This document shows, piece by piece, positions 25,287 through 35,700 of a stretch of DNA of 64,000 nt. The notes beneath the pieces are model-generated. The model was not told the DNA's origin, ran no database searches, and was given only the letters and a program-made list of their open reading frames with translations. Made by a program: the position numbers and the translations under genes. The first letter of the stretch is position 1. The number at the start of each line of letters is the position of its first letter. This stretch comes from GCA-003244245 sp050699595 (GTDB taxonomy: Bacteria; Actinomycetota; Actinomycetes; Mycobacteriales; Pseudonocardiaceae): contig JBOHFI010000018.1 in NCBI GenBank assembly GCA_050699595.1, forward strand, positions 22,263 through 86,262, in the 5' to 3' direction.

Positions 25287-26527
25287 CCCGAGCCGGGCCC
25301 GTCCGGCAGGACCCACCCCGGCGGATCGTGCTCGGCATCGGGGGCGGCATCGCCGCCTACAAGGTCTGCGAAGTGCTGCGCCGCCTCGTCGAGGCTGGCC
25401 ATCAGGTCCGAGTCGTCCCCACCGAGGCCGCCCTGCGGTTCGTCGGCGCCCCGACGTGGGAGGCGTTGTCCGGGCTGCCCGTGCACCATGACCTGTTCGT
25501 CGACGTCCCCGAGGTGCCGCACGTGCGGCTGGGGCAGACCGCGGACCTGGTCCTGGTCGCCCCGGCCACCGCGGACCTGCTGGCGCGCGCCGCCCACGGC
25601 CGGGCTGACGATCTGCTCTGCGCCACCCTGCTCACCGCCCGGTGCCCGGTTCTGTTGGTCCCCGCGATGCATACCGAGATGTGGGAGCACCCCGCCACGG
25701 TGCACAACGTCGCCGTGCTGCGCGGCCGGGGAACCCTCGTGGCCCGGCCCGCGTCCGGGCGGCTGACCGGTGCCGACTCCGGCGCCGGCCGGCTGCCGGA
25801 GCCCGCCGAGATCGTCGAGCTGGCCACGCTGCTGTTGCGCCGCGCCGATGCCCTGCCGCCCGACCTCACCGACCGACACGTGGTGATCTCCGCGGGTGGC
25901 ACGCGCGAGCCGCTGGACCCGGTGCGTTATCTGGGCAACCGGTCCTCCGGCCGGCAGGGCTACGCGCTGGCCCGGGTGGCCGCACAGCGCGGTGCCCGGG
26001 TGACGCTGGTGGCGGCGCACACCCCTGGCCTGACCGATCCGGCCGGAGTCGAGGTGGTCCGGGTGGGCACCGCGGGTCAGCTCCAGGAGGCGGTGCTCAC
26101 GGCGGCGCCGCGGGCCGACGTGGTGGTGATGGCCGCCGCGGTGGCCGACTTCCGGCCGGCCGACCCGCAACCCATCAAGATCAAAAAAGTCGGGTCGGAC
26201 CCGGATCCGGTGTCGCTGGTGCTCAACCCGGATATCCTGGCCGAGCTGGTCCGGCGCCGCCCGCAGGGGCAGGTGGTGGTCGGCTTCGCGGCCGAGACCG
26301 GTGACGCCACGGGCGACGTGCTCACCCACGGCCGGGCCAAGCTCGCCCGCAAGGGCGCTGACCTGCTGGTGGTCAACGCTGTGGGGGAGGGCGGCGCGTT
26401 CGAGGTGGAGCACAACACCGGCTGGCTGCTCGGCGACGACGGCGTGGAGACCGAACTGCCCGAGGGCCCCAAAAGCCTGCTCGCCTCCTACGTCTGGGAC
26501 GCCGTCACCGCCCGACTCACCCGGTGA
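25283..26527 (+). CDS. coaBC: Bifunctional phosphopantothenoylcysteine decarboxylase / PPC synthase
   Basis: Two steps of coenzyme A synthesis. It is 414 aa. The CoaC flavoprotein half begins VLGIGGGIAAYKVCEVLRR and has PAMHTEMWEHPATVHNV (the PXMNXXMW motif with His in place of Asn). The CoaB half contains VVISAGGTREPLDPVRYLGN, SSGRQGYALA, VVMAAAVADFRP and KIKK (catalytic Lys region). Start GTG 25283 overlaps the rpoZ stop. In Mycobacterium and relatives metK comes next; here folD lies convergently instead, the stops overlapping by 11 nt. Confidence 0.95.
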   Translation: MTRAGPVRQDPPRRIVLGIGGGIAAYKVCEVLRRLVEAGHQVRVVPTEAALRFVGAPTWEALSGLPVHHDLFVDVPEVPHVRLGQTADLVLVAPATADLLARAAHGRADDLLCATLLTARCPVLLVPAMHTEMWEHPATVHNVAVLRGRGTLVARPASGRLTGADSGAGRLPEPAEIVELATLLLRRADALPPDLTDRHVVISAGGTREPLDPVRYLGNRSSGRQGYALARVAAQRGARVTLVAAHTPGLTDPAGVEVVRVGTAGQLQEAVLTAAPRADVVVMAAAVADFRPADPQPIKIKKVGSDPDPVSLVLNPDILAELVRRRPQGQVVVGFAAETGDATGDVLTHGRAKLARKGADLLVVNAVGEGGAFEVEHNTGWLLGDDGVETELPEGPKSLLASYVWDAVTARLTR

Positions 26528-27368
26528 GGTGGGCGGCGGCCTGCACGGTGTGCGCCAGCAGCAGGGCGGTGGTCACCGGGCCGACCCCACCGGGCACCGG
26601 AGTCAGCGCCCCGGCACGGGTGGCGACCGCTGCGGCGTCGATGTCGCCGACCAGGCCGCCGTCCGCGGTGGGGTTGGTGCCGACGTCGATCGCGATCGCG
26701 CCGGGCAGCAGGTACTCGCCCGTGATCATTTTCGGTTTGCCGACGGCGGCGACCAGCACGTCGGCCCGGCTGGTGACCGCCGCGAGGTGACGGGTGCGGG
26801 AGTGACAGATCGTCACCGTGGCGTTGCGGCCCAGCAGCAGGTGCGTGGTCGGCTTGCCGACCACGTTCGACCGGCCCACCACGGCGACATGCCGGCCCTC
26901 CAGGCCGATGTCGTGGTGATCGAGGATGGCCACCACGGCCTCGGCGGTGGCCGGAGCGTACCCCGGCAGCCCGCAGACCAGGCGTCCGAGACTCAGGGGG
27001 TTGGCGCCGTCGACGTCCTTGGCGGGGTCGATCTCGCTCGCGAGGTCCTCGAGTGCGGTGCCTGGCGGGAGCGGGGTCTGCAGGATGATGCCGTGCACTG
27101 TCTCCTGGTCGCTGAGCTTGCCCAGCGCCGTGCGGATGGTCTCGGCGTCGGCATCGGCGCCGAGGTCGATCACCTCGCAGGTGATGCCGACCTTGTCGGC
27201 CGCTCGGGACAGGGAGCTGACGTACCAGGCGCTGGAGGGGTCGTCGGTGGCGGTCACGACCGCCAACCGGGGCGTGGTACCCGCGGCCCGCAGCGCTGCG
27301 GCCTGCTCGCTCACCTGGCCGCGGATCGTGGCGCTGAGTTCCTTGCCGGACAGCACCCGGGTGCTCAT
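26517..27368 (-). CDS. folD: FolD-type methylene-THF dehydrogenase lacking the cyclohydrolase lysine
   Basis: Oxidises 5,10-methylene-THF to methenyl-THF; normal FolD also hydrolyses it to 10-formyl-THF. It is 283 aa. The folate loop QTPLPPG, PAKDVDGANPLSLGRL, the NADP fold VVGRSNVVGKPTTHLLL and the end TPVPGGVGPVTTALL are all typical. But the YxxxK motif reads YVSSL (Y49, L53): the Lys needed for cyclohydrolase chemistry is Leu. The gene is coupled (ATGA) to an upstream FchA-type cyclohydrolase, which could supply the missing step. The dehydrogenase activity should remain. Confidence 0.93.
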   Translation of the reverse strand: MSTRVLSGKELSATIRGQVSEQAAALRAAGTTPRLAVVTATDDPSSAWYVSSLSRAADKVGITCEVIDLGADADAETIRTALGKLSDQETVHGIILQTPLPPGTALEDLASEIDPAKDVDGANPLSLGRLVCGLPGYAPATAEAVVAILDHHDIGLEGRHVAVVGRSNVVGKPTTHLLLGRNATVTICHSRTRHLAAVTSRADVLVAAVGKPKMITGEYLLPGAIAIDVGTNPTADGGLVGDIDAAAVATRAGALTPVPGGVGPVTTALLLAHTVQAAAHLTG

Positions 27369-27985
27369 CGGCTGATCGCCTCCCGCACGGCTGCGGTGAC
27401 TTTCGCCGCTCGCGTCACCAGCTCGTCCACCCCGGTCAGCACATCAAGGAACTCCACGCGGGTACCCTCCTCGGTGAGGCCGGCCAGGTTGATCTCCACG
27501 TTCAGCCGGGCGCAGGTGGCCGCCGCGCCGGCCAGCTCAGCGGCTACCGCCACATCGGTGATGACGTTCCTGTTGCCGACCGGCAACAAGGTCTCGGCGA
27601 GCTCGACCAGGCGGGCCGCCGTCGTGATGGTCGCCGTCGGCGGTTGCGCCGCTCCGTGCAGCGCCCGCTGGATCGCCGCCGTCCGTACTGCCTTCTCCTC
27701 CGGGGTGGCCTTCGGCAGCTGGTAGGCCGCCGAGACGACCGCGAACGCGGCGGCGTCGTCGCGCGCCAGCTGTAGTGCGTGATCCCGCGCCGCCTCGGAC
27801 TCGGCCAGCACGGCGCGGACTGTCTCGGCGTGCTCGGCGTATTTCTCCCCGGTGCTGTAGCGCGCCACCATCGACAGCAGCGCCGCCGCCTGCGCGGCGG
27901 ACAACGCCGCCGCCGCCCCGCCGCCCGGAGCCGGCACCCGTGCGGCCAGCTGATCCAGAAAATCGCCGATCGTGTCATCTCTCAT
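27365..27985 (-). CDS. fchA: Methenyl-THF cyclohydrolase, FchA/cyclodeaminase family
   Basis: A 206-aa all-helical protein of the formiminotransferase-cyclodeaminase C-terminal family. The start DDTIGDFLDQLAARVPAPGG followed by GAAAALSAAQAAAL is the family hallmark, as is LPVGNRNVITDVAVAAELA. In the serine-cycle and acetogenic pathways such proteins hydrolyse methenyl-THF. It begins at ATG 27985 and its stop overlaps folD (ATGA). With the FolD beside it lacking its cyclohydrolase Lys, the pair appears to split a normally bifunctional enzyme. Confidence 0.88.
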   Translation of the reverse strand: MRDDTIGDFLDQLAARVPAPGGGAAAALSAAQAAALLSMVARYSTGEKYAEHAETVRAVLAESEAARDHALQLARDDAAAFAVVSAAYQLPKATPEEKAVRTAAIQRALHGAAQPPTATITTAARLVELAETLLPVGNRNVITDVAVAAELAGAAATCARLNVEINLAGLTEEGTRVEFLDVLTGVDELVTRAAKVTAAVREAISR

Positions 27986-28034
27986 GCAGCGCTCGTCCCC
28001 ATCTTTCGTGTCCGGTCCCTCAACGGTCGCTCGG

Positions 28035-28733
28035 CTACCGCATTTTGCGCAGGCTCAGGATGAGGAAGCCTGGCTCACGGTCGAGAGTGTCGTAGTCCTT
28101 CGGGAAGAGTTCGCGCATGCTCTCCGCTGGGCGGGGCTCGATCAGTTGGTCGATGAGGAAGCCGGCGCTCGTCGCCGCCGCGCAGAGTCGCGAGAGCGGC
28201 TCCCGCCAGAAGCGGACCTCCTGGTCGCCGGTCGAGAGGCGCCACGTGTCGGTCTCGAGCACCGTGTCGAAGTAGGAGCCGCCCTTGCGGAGCCAGTCGA
28301 CCGTGGGGTGCTGAGTCGACACCACGAGTGCTCCCCCGGCTCGCAGTACGCGGTGGAGCTCCGCGAAGGCCGCCGGTTGGTCGGCGACATAGTGGATGGC
28401 CAGTGCGCAGATGCTCGAATCGAACGCCTCCGCCGGGTAGGGCAATGCCTCGCCGAGCCGGGCCAGGTCGATCTGTGCCCGCTGTCCCAGCCGCTGCCTC
28501 GCCAGGTCGACCATCGCCTGGCTGGCGTCGAAGCCCACGACTTCGGCCCCAGCGGCCAGCAACGACTCGGCGTACCAGCCGGGGCCACACGCGGCGTCCA
28601 ACACGCGCCGGCCGGTGACCGGACCCAGGGCCGCCAAGACGGCCGGCCGGTCGTAGTGGGCGTTGTAGGCGCTGTCCGCGGCGTGCCGCTCGTAGCCGGA
28701 ACCCATCTCGTCGTACGCCGCCCACAGATCCAC
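28035..28733 (-). CDS. Class I SAM-dependent methyltransferase
   Basis: A 232-aa Rossmann methyltransferase: motif I VLDAACGPGWYAESLL, acidic residue in VVGFDASQAMVDLA, motif around FDSSICALAIHYV and LRAGGALVVSTQHP. It starts at GTG 28733. No partner points to a substrate; the N-terminus (WAAYDEMGSGYERHAADS) is like UbiE/COQ5-type small-molecule methyltransferases. It lies 49 nt downstream of nothing in particular (fchA starts at 27985 on the same strand), so it could be first in an operon with fchA-folD. Confidence 0.85.
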   Translation of the reverse strand: MDLWAAYDEMGSGYERHAADSAYNAHYDRPAVLAALGPVTGRRVLDAACGPGWYAESLLAAGAEVVGFDASQAMVDLARQRLGQRAQIDLARLGEALPYPAEAFDSSICALAIHYVADQPAAFAELHRVLRAGGALVVSTQHPTVDWLRKGGSYFDTVLETDTWRLSTGDQEVRFWREPLSRLCAAATSAGFLIDQLIEPRPAESMRELFPKDYDTLDREPGFLILSLRKMR

Positions 28734-28806
28734 ACCGCCCAGCCTAAGCGCTCAGCACCGCAAGTCCGCCGCGGGTTGAGGCCGGATCATTGCTCCCCCG
28801 CGCTGC

Positions 28807-29082
28807 TCACCGCTGCTGCAGCCATCGCTGTCCGAGCAGCCGGATTTCAGCGAGATCAGTCCAGCCCGTCGGCGCCACTGGGATGGTGCTCAGGACGCCT
28901 GCCACGGTGGAGTGGTCGCCGATCCGCTGGCCGTCCAGCACGTAGGCCACCGCCTCACCGCGCCGCCATCGGATCGTGAGTCCGCCTTGACGGTGGCGAT
29001 CAAGGAACACCCACCCGACCGGCGCTGTCGTCGGGGTAACCCCGCCTCGACGACGGGGTGGTGGTTTCGCCTCACGTTTCAC
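28807..29082 (-). CDS. Small hypothetical protein
   Basis: A 91-aa basic protein from GTG 29082. It has a Lys/Arg/Pro-rich start (KREAKPPPRRRGG), a central WVFLDRHRQGGLTIRWRRGE part and a VLSTIPVAPTGWTDLAEI segment. I do not recognise a family. Composition and codon use look coding. It is divergent from the next HTH gene and co-directional with the methyltransferase. Confidence 0.45.
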   Translation of the reverse strand: MKREAKPPPRRRGGVTPTTAPVGWVFLDRHRQGGLTIRWRRGEAVAYVLDGQRIGDHSTVAGVLSTIPVAPTGWTDLAEIRLLGQRWLQQR

Positions 29083-29317
29083 GGCTGGTTCCTCCGTACC
29101 GCTGACTCGTCAGCCCGGTCCTGGGGTTTTGATCACAACCGTGCCCGTGCCACCGGTGATGACCTACCCTGGGCAGTTGCGATCTGCGGGAGCGGTATCC
29201 GAAGGGCGTAGGGAACTTCCGCGCTGGGTTGGTCGGATTGTCGTGAGCCGGTAACGTCCTTCTGTCACGTCCGGAAGCCGCCTATCGAGTGAGGCGCCAC
29301 GATGTCGAGGAAGTGCT

Positions 29318-30922
29318 ATGGGGGAGCTACGCACTCAGAAGCAGCAGCGTGAGCAGCTGGTGCGTTCACTGCGGGCCGCGGGCAAGTCGCGGGTGGACGT
29401 CGCTGAGGCTCTCCGGCAGCGCTACCGCGTCAATGCCCGGATAGCCTTCCGCTACGCCCATTGCTGGAGCCAGCGCCAGGCCGCCGATGAGTGGAACCAA
29501 CGCTGGCCCGATGAGCTGAAGACATTCAAAAGTTTTTCATACTGGGAGCAGTGGCCAAGTAGTACCGGACACGCCCCGAATTTCGACAATCTCGGCAAGT
29601 TGGCGGAGCTGTACGAGTGCGCGGTCAGTGACTTGCTTGTTGATCTGCCGGATTTCCGGCATCGTGATACGACGGGCAGCGCGCAGAAAACAGTACTGGC
29701 GATGTCTAAACCTGATACCGAACTTGCTTTGCCAAGCGATTTCACGGTGTGGGCGACGGCAACCGGCCTTGCGCTGCCGGACACGTTTGTCGCAATGCTC
29801 ATGCACTACCTCGGATCACTGGCACCGTCTGAGCGTGATGTGCGCACCACACCCCGTGACCGCGACCAGGCGTACCATCAACTTGTCCAGTTCCTCCGCA
29901 GTTGGGCGCACACCATGGACCGTCGCGACGTGCTGGGTGTCCTGGCCTGGGCAGCGAGCGTGGCGTCGGTGTTGCCGAGCGCCGCTGGTGACGAGCACCA
30001 GCGGGTGGCGTCGGTGCTCAGCTCGTGGAGCCGGGTCGATGCGCACACCATCGAGCACATTGAGGCGGTGTTGTGGCACTGCCAGCAGCAGGATTACGCG
30101 CTGGGTCCGCAGGCCGTCCTGATCACCGTCCTGGCCCAGCGTGACCTGACTCGTGCGCTGCTGCCCGATTGCCCAGCCGACCTGCGGCCTCGGATGCTCT
30201 CGGCACTGAGCGAGGGTTCGCGTCTGGCTGGGTGGCTGTCATTCGATCTGGAGCAGTTCGACCACGCTGGGTATTACTACGAGGATGCCCGCGCGCTGGC
30301 GCACGAGGCGGAGAACGCCGGGCAGGGTGGGCTCGTGCTGTGCGAGATGAGTCACCTGGCGACGTGGCGGGGCACGCCGCGGATCGGCATTGACCACGCC
30401 GTCGCTGCTGGGCAGTGGGCCGGTCGCACCGGTGACCTGCGATTGCGCGCCTACACCTCCGATGTGGCCGCGCGGGCCTACGCCGCCGACGGGCAGCACG
30501 ACGCCTGCTTCGCTGCCCTCGACACGGCCCACACCGTACTGATGAAAGCAGATGACCAAGCCCCGAGCTGTATCCCGTATGGCGAAGGGGGATACATGTC
30601 GGTTCGCGGTGGGTGTCACCTCACGCTACGCGAAACTGACCAGGCAATTTCCTATGCCCAGCAGTCCCTCCGGGTCCTGGACCCGTTATCCACCCGGAAC
30701 GTGGCTATGACTCTTGTCGACCTCGGCGAGGCGTATGTGCAGTGCGCTGAGATCGACGAAGCGGCGCGCCTGCTCGGTGATGCCGGAGAGATTGCGGCAG
30801 GTAATAGCTCCGTTCGGCTGGCCAGGCGGTTGGTACAGGCCCGCGCTGGCATGCAGCCCTGGCAAGACACTGCCGCCATCCGCACCCTCGACGAGCGTTT
30901 AGTGGCTTATGGCTTGGTGTGA
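29318..30922 (+). CDS. XRE-like regulator with TPR tail
   Basis: A 534-aa protein starting at ATG 29318. The N-terminal region (AEALRQRYRVNARIAFRYAH, then CWSQRQAADEWNQRWP and the SYWEQWPSSTGHAPNFDNL stretch, LAELYECAVSDLLVD) is the divergent helix-turn-helix of a regulator family abundant in Streptomyces and relatives. Residues 180-530 are helical repeats (EDARALAHEAENAGQ, SYAQQSLRVLD). The stretch around 29520-29830 is more AT-rich than the rest. Its target is unknown; such proteins often sit beside accessory or conflict genes, as here next to the RM operon. Confidence 0.7.
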   Translation: MGELRTQKQQREQLVRSLRAAGKSRVDVAEALRQRYRVNARIAFRYAHCWSQRQAADEWNQRWPDELKTFKSFSYWEQWPSSTGHAPNFDNLGKLAELYECAVSDLLVDLPDFRHRDTTGSAQKTVLAMSKPDTELALPSDFTVWATATGLALPDTFVAMLMHYLGSLAPSERDVRTTPRDRDQAYHQLVQFLRSWAHTMDRRDVLGVLAWAASVASVLPSAAGDEHQRVASVLSSWSRVDAHTIEHIEAVLWHCQQQDYALGPQAVLITVLAQRDLTRALLPDCPADLRPRMLSALSEGSRLAGWLSFDLEQFDHAGYYYEDARALAHEAENAGQGGLVLCEMSHLATWRGTPRIGIDHAVAAGQWAGRTGDLRLRAYTSDVAARAYAADGQHDACFAALDTAHTVLMKADDQAPSCIPYGEGGYMSVRGGCHLTLRETDQAISYAQQSLRVLDPLSTRNVAMTLVDLGEAYVQCAEIDEAARLLGDAGEIAAGNSSVRLARRLVQARAGMQPWQDTAAIRTLDERLVAYGLV

Positions 30923-30997
30923 AGGCGGAGCGGGGCTAGTGGTCGGGGTGCGGGTGAGTGGTTGTCGGCCGTGGAGCCAGGATCCGGCGCCGCTGCC

Positions 30998-32755
30998 TCA
31001 CGTCCCGGTGGACTGGCCATCGTTGGCGCTGAAGGTATGCAACTCGTGTCCGGAGTCACCGATTTCGACGGACTGCTCCGGATTTCGGTTCGCGCCATAA
31101 CCCGGCGGCTGACGCTCAGTTCTGATACCGCGTAGCCTGGCGAGGAAGCCGTCGATCTCTGTCAGTTCGGGTGCATGATCACCAAGTAGTCTCCTCGTAG
31201 CCTCTCGTAGTTCCTTTGCAGTGGCTACGGTCTCGGTGAAGCGGTTGGCCATGGAGTGAAGGCGCATCACACGGGTCAGTGCGTCGAGGTAGCGGGCGAC
31301 CGCCTCCCGATCATTGAGGTTCGGCTCCTGGGCTAGGTAGGAGCCGAAGGCGCTGATCGCGGCGGTGACTTCGCCAAGCTCCATCCGGCACTGCGCCACG
31401 TAATAGAGGCAGAGCAAAGTGTGGTCGTCGGCTGGGCCATAGCGCCGCGCGGAGGCAAGCCTGACTTCCTCGAACAGACCGACGGCCTCATGGTGGCTGC
31501 CGCCGAGAAACTTCACCTGCGCAAGTCGGAAGAGCAAGTCTTCGCGCAGCGATGGATTGTCAGCTCTAGCGATCGCCTCAGCGAGCAGATCGGCGGCCTG
31601 GGCGAACTGGCCTTCTTTTGCCAGCCGCTGAGCACTGTCAGATGTCGCGTCCGCCTCCTGGCCGGTGAGTGGGCTCTGTACCGGCGCGGTGACTGTGGGA
31701 TGTTCGGCCTGGATCGGGAGTGTGGGCGGGTACGTCGCTCGTGTCGTTCGCCGCGTCGCGCCGCCGAAGGGCCTGATGAACGGTAGCTGCGGATCCAGGT
31801 CCGCACCCTCCGCCGCACCAGGTTGCCCAGCAGCACCGGCCTCGGGCTGCTGTGTCCAGGGAAGAAGCGCTTCGTACACCTCTGAGGCCGCCAGCCGTTG
31901 CTCGGACTCCTTCGACAGCATCGTCAGCAGCAGGTTCTCCAGCGCCTTCGGGACGTCAGGTCTTAGTGTGCGGATCGGCGGCGGTGGGGTGTGCACGTGG
32001 TGCCAGGCGTACGACCGGCTGTCATCGGTAGGGAACGGCAACTCGCCGGTGAGAACCTCATAGAGCACGCAGGCCAGGGCGTAGATATCGGCAGCCGGCC
32101 CGACAGCGTTGGCGAGACTTTGCTCCGGAGACATGTACGGCGGTGTGCCCACCGTCATCCCGACCTGGGTGAGTCGGGGATTGGTCCCGGCGCCGAGCAA
32201 CGCCGCGACCCCGAAATCCAACACCTTGACCACACCACCGGGCGTGAGCATCAGGTTGGACGGCTTGATGTCGCGGTGGACCACGTCGTGCCGGTGCACC
32301 ACGTCCAGCACGGAGGCGATCTGCGCCCCCGCTGCGGCTGCCCAGGACACCGGCACTGGCGCGTCCGCGTAGTCCGTCTCGTTGATGACGGTCTGCAGCT
32401 CACGTCCCTGAAGCAGCTGCATCACCACGAACAGCCGCCCGGTGGCGTCGTCCACGCCGGTGTCGTAGACCGCCGGAATGCCCAAGTGCTCCAGGCTCGC
32501 CGTGGTACGTACCTCCCGGAGAAACCGGGCCTGACGGGTTCGCAGGCTCTCCTGGAAATCGTCGTCTTGAAGCCCGGCCGCTACTGGGTTCTCGGCGAGC
32601 ATCATCTTCACCGCCACCCGTCGGTCCAGCCGCTCGTCGTACGCGCGCCACACCTCGCCCATGCCACCGGCCCCGATGGGAGCGTGCAACCGGTACCGAC
32701 CCGCGATAACGCGAGCCGCTCCCTCAGCGTCCTCGGAGGGCGCAGCGTGGACCAT
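30998..32755 (-). CDS. Ser/Thr protein kinase with TPR-like C-terminus
   Basis: A 585-aa soluble kinase. Glycine loop IGAGGMGEVWRA, ATP Lys in VAVKMM, catalytic loop VVHRDIKPSNLML, DFG in VLDFGVAALL, activation/P+1 region GTPPYMSPEQ. After residue 285 comes a Pro/Ala linker, then residues 375-545 of helical repeats (AQRLAKEGQFAQAADLLAEA). There is no membrane segment or PASTA domain. Start GTG/ATG at 32755 lies 31 nt after hsdR on the same strand, so it is probably the last gene of the hsdM-hsdS-hsdR transcript. Kinase signalling within a defence operon is inference. Confidence 0.9.
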   Translation of the reverse strand: MVHAAPSEDAEGAARVIAGRYRLHAPIGAGGMGEVWRAYDERLDRRVAVKMMLAENPVAAGLQDDDFQESLRTRQARFLREVRTTASLEHLGIPAVYDTGVDDATGRLFVVMQLLQGRELQTVINETDYADAPVPVSWAAAAGAQIASVLDVVHRHDVVHRDIKPSNLMLTPGGVVKVLDFGVAALLGAGTNPRLTQVGMTVGTPPYMSPEQSLANAVGPAADIYALACVLYEVLTGELPFPTDDSRSYAWHHVHTPPPPIRTLRPDVPKALENLLLTMLSKESEQRLAASEVYEALLPWTQQPEAGAAGQPGAAEGADLDPQLPFIRPFGGATRRTTRATYPPTLPIQAEHPTVTAPVQSPLTGQEADATSDSAQRLAKEGQFAQAADLLAEAIARADNPSLREDLLFRLAQVKFLGGSHHEAVGLFEEVRLASARRYGPADDHTLLCLYYVAQCRMELGEVTAAISAFGSYLAQEPNLNDREAVARYLDALTRVMRLHSMANRFTETVATAKELREATRRLLGDHAPELTEIDGFLARLRGIRTERQPPGYGANRNPEQSVEIGDSGHELHTFSANDGQSTGT

Positions 32756-32786
32756 GCGAGCGATATTAATGATCGTCAGATGCGGG

Positions 32787-35700
32787 CTATGAGGCTGGGG
32801 GCTCCGCTCGCCGTGTTCGGCTTAATTTGATCTCCGCAGCGCGGGCCGCGGTGGCGCGGCGCTCTGCCTCCTGACGTGCGGGGCGACGGATCAAGTTGTA
32901 TGCCTGCTCGGTTGCCACCTGCTTGAAGAGCCGGTTGACGTTGGCGTCATCGAAGTAGCGCACCAGCAGGGCATCATTAGACGTGGCCTGATCGATGACG
33001 ATCCGGTCCATGTCCTTCTCCAGCTCGCCCCGGAAGGTCTCCTCGTCGTTGACCAGGGCGATTTCTCGCAGTTCCGGATCCTCGGCGACCGCGACGATCA
33101 GCTGCCCGAGCAGGATCTGGTCCGTGGTCGACAGACCGGCGCCATACTCCTCGTTGACCGACCGAATCACCTCGGCGAGCGACATTTCCTCGATCTCCGC
33201 AGCGGCTGCCGCAGCCTCGGGTGCCAGACCAGGCAGTAGCTGCGCGCCGGCCGCCTCCAGTTTCAGCTCGGGTGAACCGGTCTGCTGGATGCGCAGGTGG
33301 CTCGGCGTGACCTCGCCGATGTCGGCGTTCGCGCTGCCGACCGGGCGGGGCAACCGCCTGAGGAGGAAGCGGCCGTACTGGTAGAGCCGCTCGAGCTCCG
33401 GGTTCTCGAAGCCGATGACGTGGGAGAGCCAGCCGTACGCCGTGACGTAGGATTCCAGCGCCCGGCGAAAGTCGGCTGCGGTGGCCGGCTCCCGGGTGGC
33501 CAGTCCGGTGAAGCGATCCACGGCCGGCGCGGTGTATTGGTACAGCCGGGCGTGGGCTTTCTCGACGGCCGCTTCGGTGGCCGCACCGCCCTCGAACGCC
33601 GCGAAGTACGCCTTCACGAACGTGTCCATCTCGGCCTCGACGAGCAGTTGGTAGGCCATGACCTCGTTCTGCCGGTCGAAGAGCAGATTGGGATCTGTCG
33701 GCTCGGTGATCGATGCCTCGTAGTACTTCTGGAAGGCTTCCTCGATAACCTCCGGTTTGTTCGCGAAGTCGAGGATGAACAGGTCTTCCTGGGACTTGAG
33801 CCGGTGGGTGCGATTCAGCCTGGAGAGCGTCTGCACCGCCGCGAGTCCCGCCAGCGGCTTGTCCACGTACATGGTGGTGAGCAGCGGCTGGTCGAAACCA
33901 GTCTGGTACTTATCGGCCACGACGAGAATGCGGTACTCAGGCTTGGGAACGGACGGCGGGCTGGGATCGTCGAGGCGGGTGTAGTCGAAGCGGGCGGGGA
34001 GCTCGCGGTCGGGGAAGCCGTTGAGTTTCGGCTCGGTGTACTCGATGCCGTCGACTTCCAGTACCCCGGAGAACGCGACCAAGGTTCCACAGTCGGCGAA
34101 GCCGCGCTGCTCGATGTAGGCGCGCATCTTCTGGTAGAGGCGCACGGCGTGCTCGCGGCCGGGGGTGACGACCATCGCCTTGGCGCGACCACCGAGACGG
34201 CCAGCGGTGTGGGAACGGAAGTGCTCAACGATGATCTTCGCGCGAGAGGCCATCGACGCATCGGACAGCAGCGCGGCCCGCACCAGCTTCGAGCGGGCCT
34301 TGCGCGGATCCACCCGCTGCTCGGCCTCGTCGGCTGCGGCGCTCTGGAGCTTGAAGTACGTCGCGTAGGTGACGTAGATGCCAAGCACATCGAGGATGAA
34401 ACCTTCCCCGATGGCCTGCCGCATCGAGTAAATGTGAAACGGGCCGAGACCCACCGGTTCCGGGTAGGGGCTGCCGAACAGGTCAAGCGTCTTGGCTTTG
34501 GGGGTCGCGGTGAACGCGAAGAACGACAGGTTCGGCTGCCTGCCGCGAGCCAAAGCGGCAGCGGTCAGCGGGTCGCCGTCCTCGTCCACCGCGTCGGAGC
34601 CGAGCCTGCCCAGCGCCTTCTTCAGCGCTGCGGCGCTATCGCCGCCCTGTGAGGAGTGCGCCTCGTCGATGATCACCGCAAAGCGACGTTCGCCGAGCCC
34701 TGCCACCTTGCTGAGGACGAAGGGAAACTTCTGCAGGGTGGTGATAATGATGCGGGCGGTCGGGCCCGTCAAGGCCTCGGCGAGTTGCTGGGAGTTCTCG
34801 TCGATTCGTACGACGACGCCAGCGGTGTGATCGAACTGGTAAATGGTGTCCTGGAGTTGTTTGTCCAGCACTCGACGGTCGGTGATCACGACGACCTTGT
34901 CGAAGACCGGCTGATTCGCTCTAGCCCCCGTGGCGAGGATCGCCGGATCGATCAGGGCCGGGTGCTCGGGGGTGTGCAGGGTGGCCAGGCGGTGGGCGAG
35001 CCAGGCGATGGTGTTCGACTTGCCAGATCCGGCGGAGTGCTGGATCAGGTAGTTCTCCCCGGCACCGTGCCGGGCGGCGTGCGCGGTGAGCTTGCGTACC
35101 GCGTCCCACTGGTGGAATCGCGGGAAGATCAATGGTTGAGCGTGGGCCTTGCCCGGCTTGTGTGACGGTGCCTTACCGGCCTTGACCGCAGCGTCCTCGA
35201 CGTGCAGGAACCGTTGCAGCAGCTCCATCCAGTTGTCCCGCGCCCACACCTGCTCCCACAGGTACGAGGTGGGGTACTCGCCGTCGCGGGCGGGGGCGTT
35301 GCCCGCGCCGCCGATCTGCCCGGGGCCACCCGAACCCGTGTTGAACGGCAGAAATCGGGTCTTGGGGCCGGCCAGCCGGGTGGTGAGGAAGGCGAGGTCT
35401 GGATCGACCGCGAAGTGCACCAGACTGCGCTTGTCGAAGAACAGCTCCTTGGGATCGCGGTCGGTCCGGTACTGCCGCATGGCGTCCTCGACACTCTGGC
35501 CGGTCAGTTGGTTCTTCAATTCCACGGAGCCTATCGGGAGCCCATTGAGGAAAAACGCCAGGTCGAGGGCGTCAGCCGGGCGCTTAGCGGAGTAGCGGAA
35601 CTGGCGGACGACGGTCAGCCGGTTGGCATTGTACTCGTCGAGCGCCCCGGCCGCGAGCGTGTGCGCGGGTCTGAAGTACGCGAGCCGGATCTTCACGTTG

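Noticed and set aside
28142..28735. Second minus-strand frame over the methyltransferase
   Set aside because: Shadow of the methyltransferase in another frame.
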